DNA of 49,932 nucleotides from Daphnia carinata (Eukaryota > Arthropoda > Branchiopoda > Diplostraca > Daphniidae), in NCBI RefSeq assembly GCF_022539665.2, contig NW_026712489.1:1-49932 (forward strand). Direction: 5' to 3'. The position numbers and the translations under genes are program-made. The first letter of the stretch is position 1. Each line of letters opens with the position of its first letter. The notes under the pieces are model-generated. The model did not search any database and was not told where the DNA came from. It saw only the letters and a program-made list of their open reading frames with translations. This document shows positions 17,394-27,455 of this stretch, in pieces.

Positions 17394-17616
17394 GGCTTGA
17401 CGGTTTAAACGCTCAGGCTGAGGAACAGGAAGCTGAAGATTACGACACGTTAACGTTACTACAAGCCCTTACTCGCGGCCTTTCTTATCTTTTAGATTTT
17501 TTCAACGATCGTGAAGAGTAATTTGTACATTTTCTGCTTCCGACTTCAATACACTTTTTCACTTCTTTCACACAGCAGTTGTTCTTTTTCACTAACATCA
17601 CTAATAATTTTTCATT

Positions 17617-19562
17617 CTAAAGATTTTCAGTTTCTATTACATCTCTCCCGCCGTCTCCGGGTGGAGCGTGGTCGCACCTCTCATGAGCAACAAGACGCTT
17701 ATGAAGTGTGTAGTATTTAATCACTAGGAACACTATTCCGCACACTAAGAGGATGTTGAAAGCCACTAACTCGTAAGGATAACGAGTAGGTAAAACTCTT
17801 TTTGTTTTTCTTTTTCCACGATTAAGTTATGGATTTCTTCTCCAGTCATTTCGGATGACAACGTTGCTTGTGCGTTGCGATGGAGCAGCTGACTAATGAT
17901 GTCTACAGACGAACTATTTTCTCTCGGAAGCTCGACGAAAGTGTGCTTTTTGCCATCAGCTTCTTGGACATCTTGTGCAAAGATTTTTACTGATGGTAGA
18001 ACAACTGTTTGTAGTTTTGGCGCCGTTACGCTTTCTTCCATGCTGGCTAGGAATACCCATTCTTCTGTTCGAGCGGTGCATCCCAAAGGTATTTCGAACA
18101 TTCCTACAGCTGGTAACGTTGTTGTTCTAGAAGGTGGCTGCTCTCCGCCTGCTGGACACGAGAATACAATCTCGTGCGATTTTGTGGCTGTGTAGACCCA
18201 TTGATTGGATCCCATGTAAACTACTTCAGGTCCACGCCAGTCTGTGAACTTCTTTTTACATTGTGTGTTGATTCGGGCCGAATCGTTTAAAAAGACAGCC
18301 ATTGCGCAGGACTTTCGGGCTGTTCTCTTGCTGATGCCGGTATGGAATTTACACAGTGGTCTTCCTATTTTGCTGCAATCTTTAACATCTTCTTTGGACA
18401 ATTCTAGATACGTTTCGAGATCAGCAGATACAGCAAGGTATTCTGGTAGATTTCCAAACAAGACACCATGCGTTCCATTGTCTGTAGCTGCCGGGAGGTT
18501 GATAATTTCGAAGAGCTTGTACTGCTGAGCGTGATCGAAGATAGGAACATGTATGAAGAGACGAAACGAGTTTTCCATTGCCGCCACGGTTATCGTTGAT
18601 TCTCGGTAGGCGACCCAAAGCTCATCGCTGGAAATAAACCATCCTCTTGGTAATTGCTCGTTTATCGTTCTAATAACTTTATTAAATCATGCTGGAGAGA
18701 CAATTTGTGGCGCCAAATGCCCGTTGGCTAACAGACTGAAACCGACATCGAGACTATCGGCAAATTGTTGTAGCCACAGCAAGATTTGATTCATGGCTTC
18801 AAGTGTTTCGTCCAGGTGGACGTAATACTCGAAGTGATTTAGTATTAGTTGTCCTATGTTCCCCTCCGTCTCCATGAGGTGTGTTATGGCATTGTTTAGT
18901 ATAGAATACTGGCCTTGCAGCTCTCTGATGAGTTTTGCGTTTGTTCTGGACTCCCAAAGTGATTCGTTCACTATTGTTGCTTGTTTATCAATGATGGGGA
19001 TTACTTCTCTTTGATCTCGAGAAACAAGTTGTATTTGACTGTTTAATTCTTCTAAATCATTTTGTGTAGATACTCCAAACAGCCATTTCAGGATTGCTCC
19101 TCCACCGTCAACAAGACTTCGATGGTTTCTTTGGTTGGGATTTAAAGCTTTTTTGATGTTTGCCAATCGGTCTGCTACAATTTCCATTTCTTTCAGGATT
19201 GTCTGCGTTCTGCTGGTGATTTTTCTGGCTGCTATCTGCTGTGATCGTAAACCTGTATTCTTCCATTTTTCTGCCACTTCCTGTTGTTGAAGTATCTTTT
19301 GCTTTAGGTATGCAGTTGCTGTATCAGCTACTCCCAAGTCAAGATCTGTTACGATGGTCCACGATGATTCACTGAACGCGACATCGCTTTGTTGCTTGAA
19401 GATAGCGTTTTCTCTCAGGATGAGTGAGTTGCTTGACAGCGGCCCAATCAGAAAAATTAGGAACGGCACTAATAGAGTTAGATATCTGGCTGGAGGTCTT
19501 CTGCTACGAGTGGGTCTTCCAGTTGAAGTTGGCGTGATTACTTCCGGAGTGGGCGTGACCAC
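17617..19562 (-). pseudogene. env: Gypsy-2 env (errantivirus/baculovirus F-like), with one stop and one frameshift
   Basis: The N-terminal part (19562-18687) has a hydrophobic segment near residues 25-45. A furin-like R-N-H-R lies at about 19119-19130, directly followed by a fusion-peptide-like SLVDGGGAILKWLFG, then helical heptads. An in-frame TGA at 18687-18689 interrupts it; the same frame continues to 17766. A shift near 17790 in an A-rich run then moves into the frame that encodes the transmembrane helix (ELVAFNILLVCGIVFLVI) and cytoplasmic tail, ending at TAG 17617-17619. The layout matches class I fusion proteins of insect errantiviruses. The breaks make this copy non-functional. Confidence 0.85.
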
Positions 19563-19603
19563 GTCGTTTTCCTCGATGTCTGGTGATTCACTGCTCTGCT
19601 CAA

Positions 19604-20644
19604 CTAGGGTTTCTTCTGGATCAGCCTTGGAGGTTGTGGATCACTTGAAGCCGGTATTTCTTGTGTCCCCTCTTTTTGCTGATTTTCATCTTCTTTTTCT
19701 GTGGCTTCTTCAGTGATACTAGGGCTTGATACAGCTTCATAGAATGACTTCATACGCACCACGTGGACGATATCCGTTTTACCTCGGCCAGTTGCCGATA
19801 TCACTTCATAGTTCACTGGTGTGGTTTGTCTTAACACATTGAATGGTCCTAGCCAACGATGAAGAAGTTTTTCTGATTTTCCCACTTTACGCACAGGCTT
19901 GTAGACCAACACTAAATCTCCTTCCTTGAATGACAATTCCCTATGGCGTGCATCGTAAGTTTCTTTTTGCATTTGCTGTACACGCTGCATTCTAATTTTC
20001 ACTTTTTCTCTAGCTGCTGATAAGTCAGTTATTAGGCGATCTGCGTATCCCATTGTTGCTTCCTCTTCCTCCAGCAACGGGTTTGGATCTGCTTCCCATT
20101 CCAAGTCGATAGGAAGTCTGGGTTCACGTCCGTAGAGGAGGAAGAATGGTGAGTATCCAGTAGACTCTTGTCTAGCTCTGTTGTATGTAAAGCAAACATA
20201 CTGCAGAGTCTCATCCCAATCTCGTTGATTACTGCTGACGTACATTGAGAGCATTGCTGCCAATGTATGGTTCATCCTTTCCACTGCTCCATTTGCCTGG
20301 GGGTGATAACTGGAAGTCGTCTTGTGGTTAGTCAGAAGTTTCTTGACGACTGCTTGAGTTAGATTAGCGATGAAGCACTTTCCCCGATCCGTGATGATTT
20401 GTTCTGGAGCCCCATGGCGTAGAAAGATTTGTTGGACGAAGAACTCTGCAACGTCATCTGCCTTTCCAGTGGGCATAGCTTTTAACTCTACCCATTTGGT
20501 TAGGTAGTCCACTGCCACTATAATCATCCTGTTTCCTTTTGTGGAGAGTGGAAATGTCCCTAGAAGATCCATTCCTACTCTTTGAAACGGTCTTTCCACT
20601 TTGATGCATTGTAGAAGTCCTGGAGGCTTATCTGGAACTCCTTT
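19604..20644 (-). pseudogene. pol: Gypsy-2 integrase core and C-terminus
   Basis: It is open from just after the TGA at 20645-20647. The DDE residues are visible in GMDLLG, TDRGKCF and NGAVERMN, with YHPQANG before the Glu. A WLGPFNVLR-type C-terminal module and an acidic tail follow. The zinc-binding H-H-C-C part lies in the same frame upstream of the stop (20645-21187). On its own this part looks intact; the stop separates it from the rest of Pol. Confidence 0.88.
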
Positions 20645-21607
20645 TCAGCTCTGACAGATTACGCAAGTCTGCACATGACGAACTATGTCCAGTGTCATTT
20701 TCGGCCAGTAGTAACGATCACAAATTTTTTGTAGAGTGCGACTGATTCCAAGGTGACCGGAGACGATGTCGTTATGGTAGGCGTATAGGATTCTTTCATG
20801 ATAGTCAACAGGTACGCACAATCTTCTGTAACTTTTTCCATTCTTTATAGTTTCTTTGTAGAGTTTTCCGTTATTCATCACGAAATTTTTCACTTTTGCT
20901 TTTCCACTTTGGATTTTTTGAATTAGCTGATTCCAATTACTGCAGACTTTTTGCTTGTCTGCTAGGGACTCATTTTCTTCTTCGGAGAGTGTTGAGTCAT
21001 CAGTTAGTGCCCCTATGACGACACAGCGGTCGTCTTCTTGCTCCTCCGTTTTTGGTAATGGATTTCTTGAAAGACAATCTGCGTTGTCATGTGTTTTTCC
21101 ACTGCGATATACAATCGTGATATCGTATTCTTGTAGCGATAAGCTCCAACGTGCTAAACGACCTGCTAGGTCTTTTTTGCTCATCAACTAACATAGAGCT
21201 TGATGATCCGTGACGACTTTCACTTTGCAGCCCCACACAAAACATCTGAACTTGGAGAGACACCACACTAATGCAAGACACTCTTTTTCAGTTATCGAAT
21301 AGTTCACTTCCGATTTAGTTAGTAAACGGCTGGCGTATGCAATGGGACGTTCCGCTTCTTCTATGCGCTGGGCCAGTACACCTCCAATCCCGTATCCGCA
21401 GGCGTCAGGGAAAATTTCCATCGGCAAGTCGTAGTTGGGATGGGCCAAAACTGGAGATGAGGTGAGCTCTTTTTTCAGGGCATTGAAACTGTTAGCCTGA
21501 TCTTCTCCCCACACAAACGGAATTTCTTTCTTCGTGAGTGACGTGAGTGGGCGAGCGATTGAAGTGAAACCTTGGATGTGACGTCGATAGTACGAACATA
21601 GGCCCAA
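20645..21607 (-). pseudogene. pol: Gypsy-2 RNase H and integrase zinc finger, with in-frame stop
   Basis: RNase H motifs are SLTSLTKKEIPF, PDACGYGIGG (normally TDACG) and VVTDHQALC. A TAG at 21188-21190 falls where related elements have Trp after ALC. The frame then runs KKDLAGRLARW to the integrase finger (YHNDIVSGHLG, CVICQS) and stops at TGA 20645-20647. Both stops are single-codon changes in otherwise continuous sequence. Confidence 0.85.
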
Positions 21608-22245
21608 AAACTTTGTACTCGTTTCACTTTGTTTGCTGTAGAATGGCCTTCACTTGGTGATGGGAAGTTCGAGACTGCTTCGAGCTTTTCAGGATCTGGT
21701 GCTACACCGTCTTTTGAAATCAGATGTCCCAACACTTTTAGGGTGTGCTCCAAGAATGAGCATTTTGACCACTTTAGTTTCAAACCAGCTTACACTGCTT
21801 TACTGTTTAGTTTACACTGCTTTACAAACCAGCAGTAAATTATGGCGTCATCCAGGTATACCAGGCATGTTGTCCAGAGAAGTCCAGCCAAAATAATGTC
21901 CATGGCTCTCTGAAAAGTGCCTGGGGCATTAGTTAGACCAAACGGAATAGTGCGAAACTGACACAATCCATCTGCAGTGATGAAGGCTGTCTTCGGTCTA
22001 TCACTGCTAACCACTGGAACTTGATGGTATCCAGCTTGCAAATCCATGCTTGAAAAAAATGTAGCCCCTTCTAACCGACTTAGTGTATCGGCTATGCATG
22101 GTATGGGGTAGGAATCTTTAACTGTTGCCGCATTGAGCTTGCGATAATCCACACAGAAACGCCAAGTGCCGTCTTTCTTCTTCACCAGAACCACTGGGGA
22201 AGACCAAGGACTGTCAGACGGTTCAATTACTCCTCGACGTAACAT
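21475..22245 (-). pseudogene. pol: Gypsy-2 reverse transcriptase, with patched deletion
   Basis: RT blocks GVIEPSDSPWSSPVVLVKKKDG, FCVDYRKLN, SSMDLQAGYHQ and the active site YLDD are present. Directly after YLDDAIIY the expected about 20-residue linker to the next block (LKLKWSKCSF) is missing. It is replaced by a short filler containing a duplicated segment and a stop (21790). Further on, the frame shifts near 21610. The head is separated from the protease frame by another shift near 22250-22337. Confidence 0.85.
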
Positions 22246-22336
22246 TCCTTCTACTTGATTTTGAATTACAGCTCTTTCCTTCCAAGTACTTTTGTAAGGG
22301 AGTTGATGAATTGGGGAAGCTGTTCCAGTATTGATG

Positions 22337-23287
22337 TCATGTTTCTTTGACTACTGCACAGTATCCCAAATCATCTTCATTTAGAGCAAAGCAATGGATA
22401 AATTCTTTGAGAATTTTTTGCGTTTCTGCTTTCTCTTCCTTTGTTAGACCCGTTCCAGTTCTTTCTTCTAGGTGTTCTAACAATTGCTTTTCATCTTGAT
22501 TCAAATCTTGTTCCTCGAATGAGGTGTCCATTGCTAAGACTGCTTGGCTTGTTTCTACCTCTTTTGCCTCAGGGTGTTCTTCTAACGTCCCTAAGGTCAC
22601 TCCTTTTTCTAGCCAGATTGTTTTCGGTGACAAATTAGCAGCAGGGATTTTTTCTAAATCTTTTTGTACTAGTGCATGACCAGTTGATAGGCTACTTGTC
22701 GCTAGCAATGACTCTGAGGGTGTCACAATGCAGGAACCTTCCATCTTGCTGGAAACTGTTGCTGAAATTTGCTTGATTGAGTAGGCTGGTATCTCTTGAC
22801 GATCTCTTGTGACCAGCCGGCTATTCTTGATTTCTTCTTCTTGAATAAGCGAAATTTCTGTAAGTGGTGACTTCCCTGTCGTAAACGACAATTCTTGTGA
22901 TTCGTAGTCTATGTGGATTACTCGAAATTGCTGTAGGAAATCATTTCCCAGTAGTAGTTCAAAACCTGACATTGGCATGACTATCGCGTTTCCTTTGATA
23001 GTTTTGCCCTTGTGGGTTACTACAATGTCAGCTGTACTCTGTGGGGACAGAGTATGGCCGTTTACAAGACGAACCTTCGGGCCATTGCGGGGCTTTTCCA
23101 CGAATCCGGTCTTTTTCAACAATTCAGGGGAAATCACTGTAACTGCAGCTCCTGTATCAATCAACACCATTGCAGTTTCTTTACCGCACTTCACTTTTTC
23201 TTTAATCAATCTTGCAGGGTTTAAATTTAGAATATAGTCTTCTGAACCACCCTCGTTTTTTTCTGGCATCTCCGACTCTTGAACCAC
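22337..23287 (-). pseudogene. pol: Gypsy-2 protease and Pol N-terminal region
   Basis: The aspartic protease signature VLIDTGAAVTVIS lies near residues 40-53, and a LLGNDFL block near 110 completes the fold. A long linker leads towards RT. There is no ATG at the head (23287 is GTG), consistent with entry by frameshift from gag, whose frame overlaps upstream. The frame closes at 22337 before RT begins, so this copy cannot make a full Pol. Confidence 0.85.
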
Positions 23288-23292
23288 TGAGT

Positions 23293-24507
23293 TTACAGAT
23301 GGATTTTCTTTTGAAGTTGTGCCTGCTCCAGCGTCCTTTGCTGGGCCTCTATACTGCTCAGATTCAGCAGGGCAATGTGCCCTGCTTTTTTACAGTAAAA
23401 GCACTGTGGCTTACCACTTGTTGTGCGTCCTTTGGGTCTGAACGGCCCTTTTCGTTTCGCCTGCTCTTGACTAACTTGCTTAAACAATTTTTCACAAGTT
23501 TCTTGAATGACTTCACGCATTGTTTTTAAAAGATCCGCTTGTTGATCCGGATAGACCACCGAAAGGTTTGGAACTTGTTCAAACGACTTTTGTGGTTCCG
23601 CCACGGGGTCCTTCCATCCTCTGGCTTCTGACATCATCGATGTCTCCGTATAGACTTTTGCCAGTTCTAAGAATTCTTCACACGTTTGTGGCTTCTGAGG
23701 ATAGATTTTTCTAAAAAGTGCTGGTCGAAGGCCTCTAAACAGATGCTCTAGTCGGTGGAGTTCCGACATGCTGGGGTCGACCAGTCTGCATAGATTAAGA
23801 ATTTCGTAGTAGTATCTGGTGGTCGGTTCAGCCACTCCTTGAGTTCTACTTCTTAGTCTAGTTTCTTGGAAAAGACCATAAGAATTAGGCTGAAATTCTT
23901 TCAAAAATACCGAACGTAGACCGGGAACTGCAGGTCTTGCTTGGTTTTCTCCGGCAGCCGGCTGTGCTGCCACATCTTGCCAGTCGTTTGGCACTCTTGC
24001 ACACAAGAACCACTTTCTTGCAGCATCATCCAAGTACATGCAAAAATTATTACGTTTGTCCGCGTCACCCCAACCATTGTGGGTAGAGATAGTCTCGTAG
24101 CGCTCTAACAATTGACGAGCGTCTTCCGTTGGGCTACCTCGAAAAATAGGTGGACTTATGAATTTTCTTACAGCCGCCATGACTGTTTCTTGCAATTGTC
24201 TTGGAGATCCAAAAATGTGTTGTCCTATCGTAGGAACAACCGGGTGCGTGGGTTCTATTAAATCTTCTTCAGAGTCAGAACTTGATTCTAACTCTCTTGC
24301 GAGATTTTCAAACCCTCTCTGGCGAGTCGTCTCTGTAGATGACGTCGCTAAATCTTCTCTTGACGTAGAAATTTCAGAATCTTGTGCCTCGTTAGTTGCT
24401 GTGGTCTCGTTACCAGACAGCGCGGTGGGCAAGTCATGAAGCGGGTGCAATCGTCTACTTGGATCCCGGGGGCAACTAGGTAAACGTGAGCTATTCTTCT
24501 TCTGCAT
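23293..24507 (-). CDS. gag: Gypsy-2 Gag
   Basis: 404 codons from ATG. The N-terminus is polar and acidic (SSSDSEEDLIEP). The capsid-like region contains FRGSPTEDARQLLERY, W.DADKRNNF and LDDAARKWF, followed by FL.EF and HLFRGLRP. The C-terminal knuckle starts CFYCKKAGHIA, but the fourth ligand Cys is missing in this frame because the reading continues LLNLS. The pol frame overlaps here. It is either a real frameshift zone or a small indel. Confidence 0.85.
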   Translation of the reverse strand: MQKKNSSRLPSCPRDPSRRLHPLHDLPTALSGNETTATNEAQDSEISTSREDLATSSTETTRQRGFENLARELESSSDSEEDLIEPTHPVVPTIGQHIFGSPRQLQETVMAAVRKFISPPIFRGSPTEDARQLLERYETISTHNGWGDADKRNNFCMYLDDAARKWFLCARVPNDWQDVAAQPAAGENQARPAVPGLRSVFLKEFQPNSYGLFQETRLRSRTQGVAEPTTRYYYEILNLCRLVDPSMSELHRLEHLFRGLRPALFRKIYPQKPQTCEEFLELAKVYTETSMMSEARGWKDPVAEPQKSFEQVPNLSVVYPDQQADLLKTMREVIQETCEKLFKQVSQEQAKRKGPFRPKGRTTSGKPQCFYCKKAGHIALLNLSSIEAQQRTLEQAQLQKKIHL

Positions 24508-24556
24508 CGACTATTCTTTAAAGCAACACTAATTCGTTAATAACGGGTAACGAGCT

Positions 24557-24568
24557 GCATCTCCACCA
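24557..24568 (-). promoter_or_regulatory. Gypsy-2 primer binding site (tRNA-Ala-like)
   Basis: The minus strand reads TGGTGGAGATGC two bases inside the LTR. This 12-nt run complements the 3' end of eukaryotic tRNA-Ala (GCATCTCCA plus CCA). The match does not continue beyond it. Confidence 0.6.
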
Positions 24569-24570
24569 AT

Positions 24571-24634
24571 TGTCACACTGGGCTTTACTTGGTAAGTGAA
24601 ATGACAAACACGTCACAATTTCCCCCTCGCGACA
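24571..24634 (-). repeat. Gypsy-2 5' LTR, internally deleted (64 bp)
   Basis: It has the same outer ends as the 383-bp partner (TGTCACACTGGGCTTTACT ... CCCTCGCGACA) but lacks about 319 bp in between. The promoter and polyadenylation signals would be in the missing part. Confidence 0.85.
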
Positions 24635-25240
24635 ATATTCAACAGCCATGCAGAGGTAACTTAAACCAATCTATTGATACCAGTATTGATGATATTGCTT
24701 TAGTTTAAGGTGTTCTTAGTGATTTCAAAATATCTCATCAAATAAGAAAACATTCAAAAATAAGGAAATTGAAGTATATGTATAGTACCCATACGGTATA
24801 GAACCGTTAGCCTTTTGGTTGTCAATTCAACATCTTACGATTATGCTATGGTGAAAGAAAAATAATTAAAAGCATAAAGTGTGCATTAGTATGTAGAATG
24901 CTGTCCTAAATTAGCATCACGGGAGCTTATTTAAAAAATAAAAAACTGCAATCACCGATTAGATGCATATTTTCACATGATTTTCATAAAAATATTCAAT
25001 AGCCATGTAGAGAAAACTTAACTGAATCTATTGTTCCTAATATTGTTGATATTGTAGTAGTGATTTAGAAATACCTCACCAAAAAGGGAAAAATGAGGAT
25101 AAAAACATTTAAAAATAGTTCCTTGACAGCATAGAACCATTACCCTTTAGGATGGTAATCAATAATAAAATGGTTAACAAAATGCATTTGATAAGCATAA
25201 CATGTCTTTTTGTAATTAGTCTACTGTCCCTAGTGCGGGT
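24635..25240. repeat. Two tandem units with tRNA-like relics (units 2 and 3)
   Basis: The units begin TTCAACAGCCATGCAG (24639) and TTCAATAGCCATGTAG (about 24998) and match 4614-4973. Each has, on the minus strand, ACC.T....(about 30 nt)..GG..AA.GGTTCTAT.C, which looks like a decayed tRNA with box B. No confident anticodon. Confidence 0.5.
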
Positions 25241-26288
25241 TTCTCGAAAATTTCAATCACATTTATTTTTTTGTTTTTTACCGAACCTATGGTCTTGGCT
25301 ACTTAAAGAGCGAAGTGTTTAATACGATCTTAAAAATCAATACCTTATGTTTTTGGGGTGAGTTTCGATCACAAGTTACCAAACCTGAAAAATTGATGTT
25401 TCGTTTTGACAGCTCATTGTTTTGGTTATTGAAACATACATTTTGCTATATTTTTTATTGCACCTTCTTCGGTGTCTTAAGCTATTCGATTCAAAACTCA
25501 ATCGAACGAATAAATTAGTTTTGAAAAATAAGACTGATCAGATTAACATAAATGTCCAATGGTTTTTGTCCGAAATTAGCAGATTGGCTTTACACCCATT
25601 CCCCATAAGAAAGAGTGTTAACCCAAACGCTGTCCCAATTCGCTCTTTTACCCTATATAATTATACTGATACGCATTTATTATTTTTTTTTTTAGTTTTT
25701 GATTTTATTAGTTTTTTTCTTTTTGTTTTCTGTTGTTTGCGTAGAAAATAAACTGAGTGGTAAGGTGGAGAAAGTTTTCAGATCTTTCAGGACATGATAG
25801 CTACCCTTAGTTCTTTATCTTTAGATGAACGAATCCGTCCGACATTCGCTGGTAAAAATATAATGTGAATAATCATAATATAACTCTAAATTCTCATAGT
25901 AAACACTATTTGTGTTAATTCATTCGCGCTGTGTTTCTTACCATGCTCTATAAGACAAATGCTTTCCGTTGGTAAACTTTTTCAAAAAACGTTTTAACTG
26001 CGCTGCCCATTCATTGGAGGTGGGGCCATAAGCTAGGAAACATCGTTAACCACAAGGATTATATTGGCTGAAGATAAAACCATGCCACGTCGAAAAATCG
26101 TTAAATGAATTTTATTTCCTGGTAGATTTAGGAATAAATCAATTTGAAAAAGGTAAGAAACAATCATGAAAATAGCAAATGACAGCAATCTTCTGTTCTA
26201 CCTTAGTCTGTTCATTTTTTTGTGTGTCTCAGTGGGCAATTGGAATTCTAAGCTAGGATTCCAATTAAGTAAAATAGTATTAGTGAAC
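25241..26288. other. No gene seen
   Basis: AT-rich sequence with T runs near 25680-25725. Open stretches at 25315-25518 and 25422-25751 are hydrophobic and low in complexity and do not look coding. Nothing further recognised. Confidence 0.4.
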
Positions 26289-26368
26289 ACAAGGTTCACC
26301 GTGTTTTTAAGGCGCCAGACTTTTTCTGTCTCTGTATACGGACGTAAGTTCGATCCTCATACCTGGTA
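26289..26368 (+). pseudogene. tRNA-Leu relic
   Basis: It keeps TTAAGGCGCCAGACTT, the variable arm and AGTTCGATCCTCA...ACCTGGTA. Box A and the anticodon loop are damaged. It is followed by the same unit flank as the other copies. Confidence 0.65.
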
Positions 26369-26509
26369 ACCATAAGTTTGCTACAATAGATGAGTAACGC
26401 TAAATTGCATCTATATCCTGGTAAATTCGATTTCTGTTATTAAAATCTGTCGCAACCATGTGCTGATAATACTTTACACAATTATTTGATTGCTAAAGAT
26501 ATATTAATT

Positions 26510-26590
26510 GATTAGTCTAGATGTTAAGGCACCAGACTTAAGTTTTCGTTTCTTTATAGATACGTAAGTTGGATTTTCACACGTTGATCT
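26510..26590 (+). pseudogene. Strongly eroded tRNA-Leu relic
   Basis: It retains GTTAAGGCACCAGACTTAAG, a variable-arm remnant and a damaged T-arm. The acceptor ends are lost. Confidence 0.5.
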
Positions 26591-26682
26591 TAAATGTATT
26601 GTTTAACGGTTGTGTACAACTGGAAAGAAGGAAAATTTCTTTGTAGCAGCTATTACTGCTACTGTTACTGATATTTTAGTGT

Positions 26683-26765
26683 ACCAGGTTGGCCGAGTGG
26701 TTATGGCGCCAGACTTAAGTTCTGGTCTTTGTATAGAGCCGTGAGTTCGTTCAACACGCCTGGTA
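26683..26765 (+). pseudogene. tRNA-Leu (TAA) copy, damaged T-arm
   Basis: 83 nt. The acceptor and anticodon arm match the copy at 2074, but the T-arm (GTGAG TTCGTTC AACAC) has two mismatches and box B is changed. It lies 38 bp upstream of BEL-A. Confidence 0.7.
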
Positions 26766-26803
26766 ACCACTAGTTTGTAGTCACGAGAATGGTAAATGAC
26801 AGC

Positions 26804-27209
26804 TGTCACCTACGGTGCTGCCCTCGCGGGCAGGGCTGTAGGGGGCACGGGCCTACGTAGTATTTGAGTTCCCATTTTCGTTGAGCTCTTTACTCCTTTC
26901 TATGGAAAGGGGTAGTATTGCTGTGTTAGCCGACCCAGACAGTCATTTTGTCCCCGTCTCCTTTTGTCAAACCCAGACGGTAGCTTAAGTTATTTGTCTC
27001 GTTTTGCCAGACAGTTTGTCCAGCCTTGTCCAAATTCAGACTCAGTTTTGTCCCCTCCGTTTTCTTTCTTTAAATCAAGCGTGCGGTATTTATGTTCATT
27101 TCCTAGTCCAGCAATGAAGCATTCTTTTTTTATATCCATGTCATTTCATTCATCCTCATCCATCATCCTTTCATCTCTCTCTGTTGCTCCTTTGCACGAG
27201 TCAGCAACA
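26804..27209 (+). repeat. BEL-A 5' LTR
   Basis: 406 bp from TGTCACCTACGG to CGAGTCAGCAACA. It differs from the 3' LTR at a number of positions and by a short indel. Confidence 0.92.
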
Positions 27210-27211
27210 AA

Positions 27212-27229
27212 TGGTGCCGAAACCCGGGA
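27212..27229 (+). promoter_or_regulatory. BEL-A primer binding site (tRNA-Phe)
   Basis: TGGTGCCGAAACCCGGGA lies two bases after the LTR. It is the exact complement of the 3' 18 nt of eukaryotic tRNA-Phe (TCCCGGGTTTCGGCA plus CCA). BEL-B has the same site. Confidence 0.85.
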
Positions 27230-27455
27230 TTGGACGAACACGTGCATTTCCCGTCCTCGTTAGTAAAACCCTCGCTTGATTTGTAAATTGTCGGGTATTC
27301 TCCCTATAAACCTTTAGCAGACGTCCACGCCAGCCTGAAGGCACCCACCTGTCCACCACGCGTTTGTCATCTGACTAGAAGATCGGTGTATCTACGTGAA
27401 TCATCGACATCCGTTAACGTGTGACTCTATAAGCCTAAAATAACGTTTCTACGTC

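Larger units (their letters stand above)
5869..17521 (+). pseudogene. Spliced opposite-strand accessory gene of Gypsy-2, split by Gypsy-1 insertion
   Basis: Exon 1 is 5869-6092 and ends in phase 2 at GTAAGT. The 63-bp intron 6093-6155 has a pyrimidine-rich end and TTTTTTAG. Exon 2 runs 6156-6332, is cut by the Gypsy-1 insertion (GGCT duplicated) and continues 17398-17521 to TAA. The uninterrupted frame would encode 174 residues. Motifs just after the intron are PGYAGYRD and WWFQSDQDIYH. The homologue in Gypsy-1 (7081-7609) has PGYARYRD and WWLESGEDIYH, with an intron in the same phase and place. The gene lies opposite to gag-pol-env, between env and the 3' LTR. I see no signal peptide or membrane helix, and I do not recognise the family. 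A TATA-like GCATAAAAAA precedes the start at about 5811. Confidence 0.8.
4974..24634 (-). mobile_element. Gypsy-2: env-bearing Ty3/gypsy element, degenerate, interrupted by Gypsy-1
   Basis: The ends read TGTCACACTGGG...CGCGACA on the plus strand and are flanked by ATAT (4970-4973 and 24635-24638), the 4-bp duplication usual for this group. In the element's own direction the order is 5' LTR, PBS, gag, PR, RT, RH, IN, env, an opposite-strand accessory gene, tandem repeats, PPT and 3' LTR. Without Gypsy-1 it is about 8.6 kb. Pol and env carry stops, frameshifts and a patched deletion, and the 5' LTR has lost most of its length, so this copy is dead. Confidence 0.92.
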
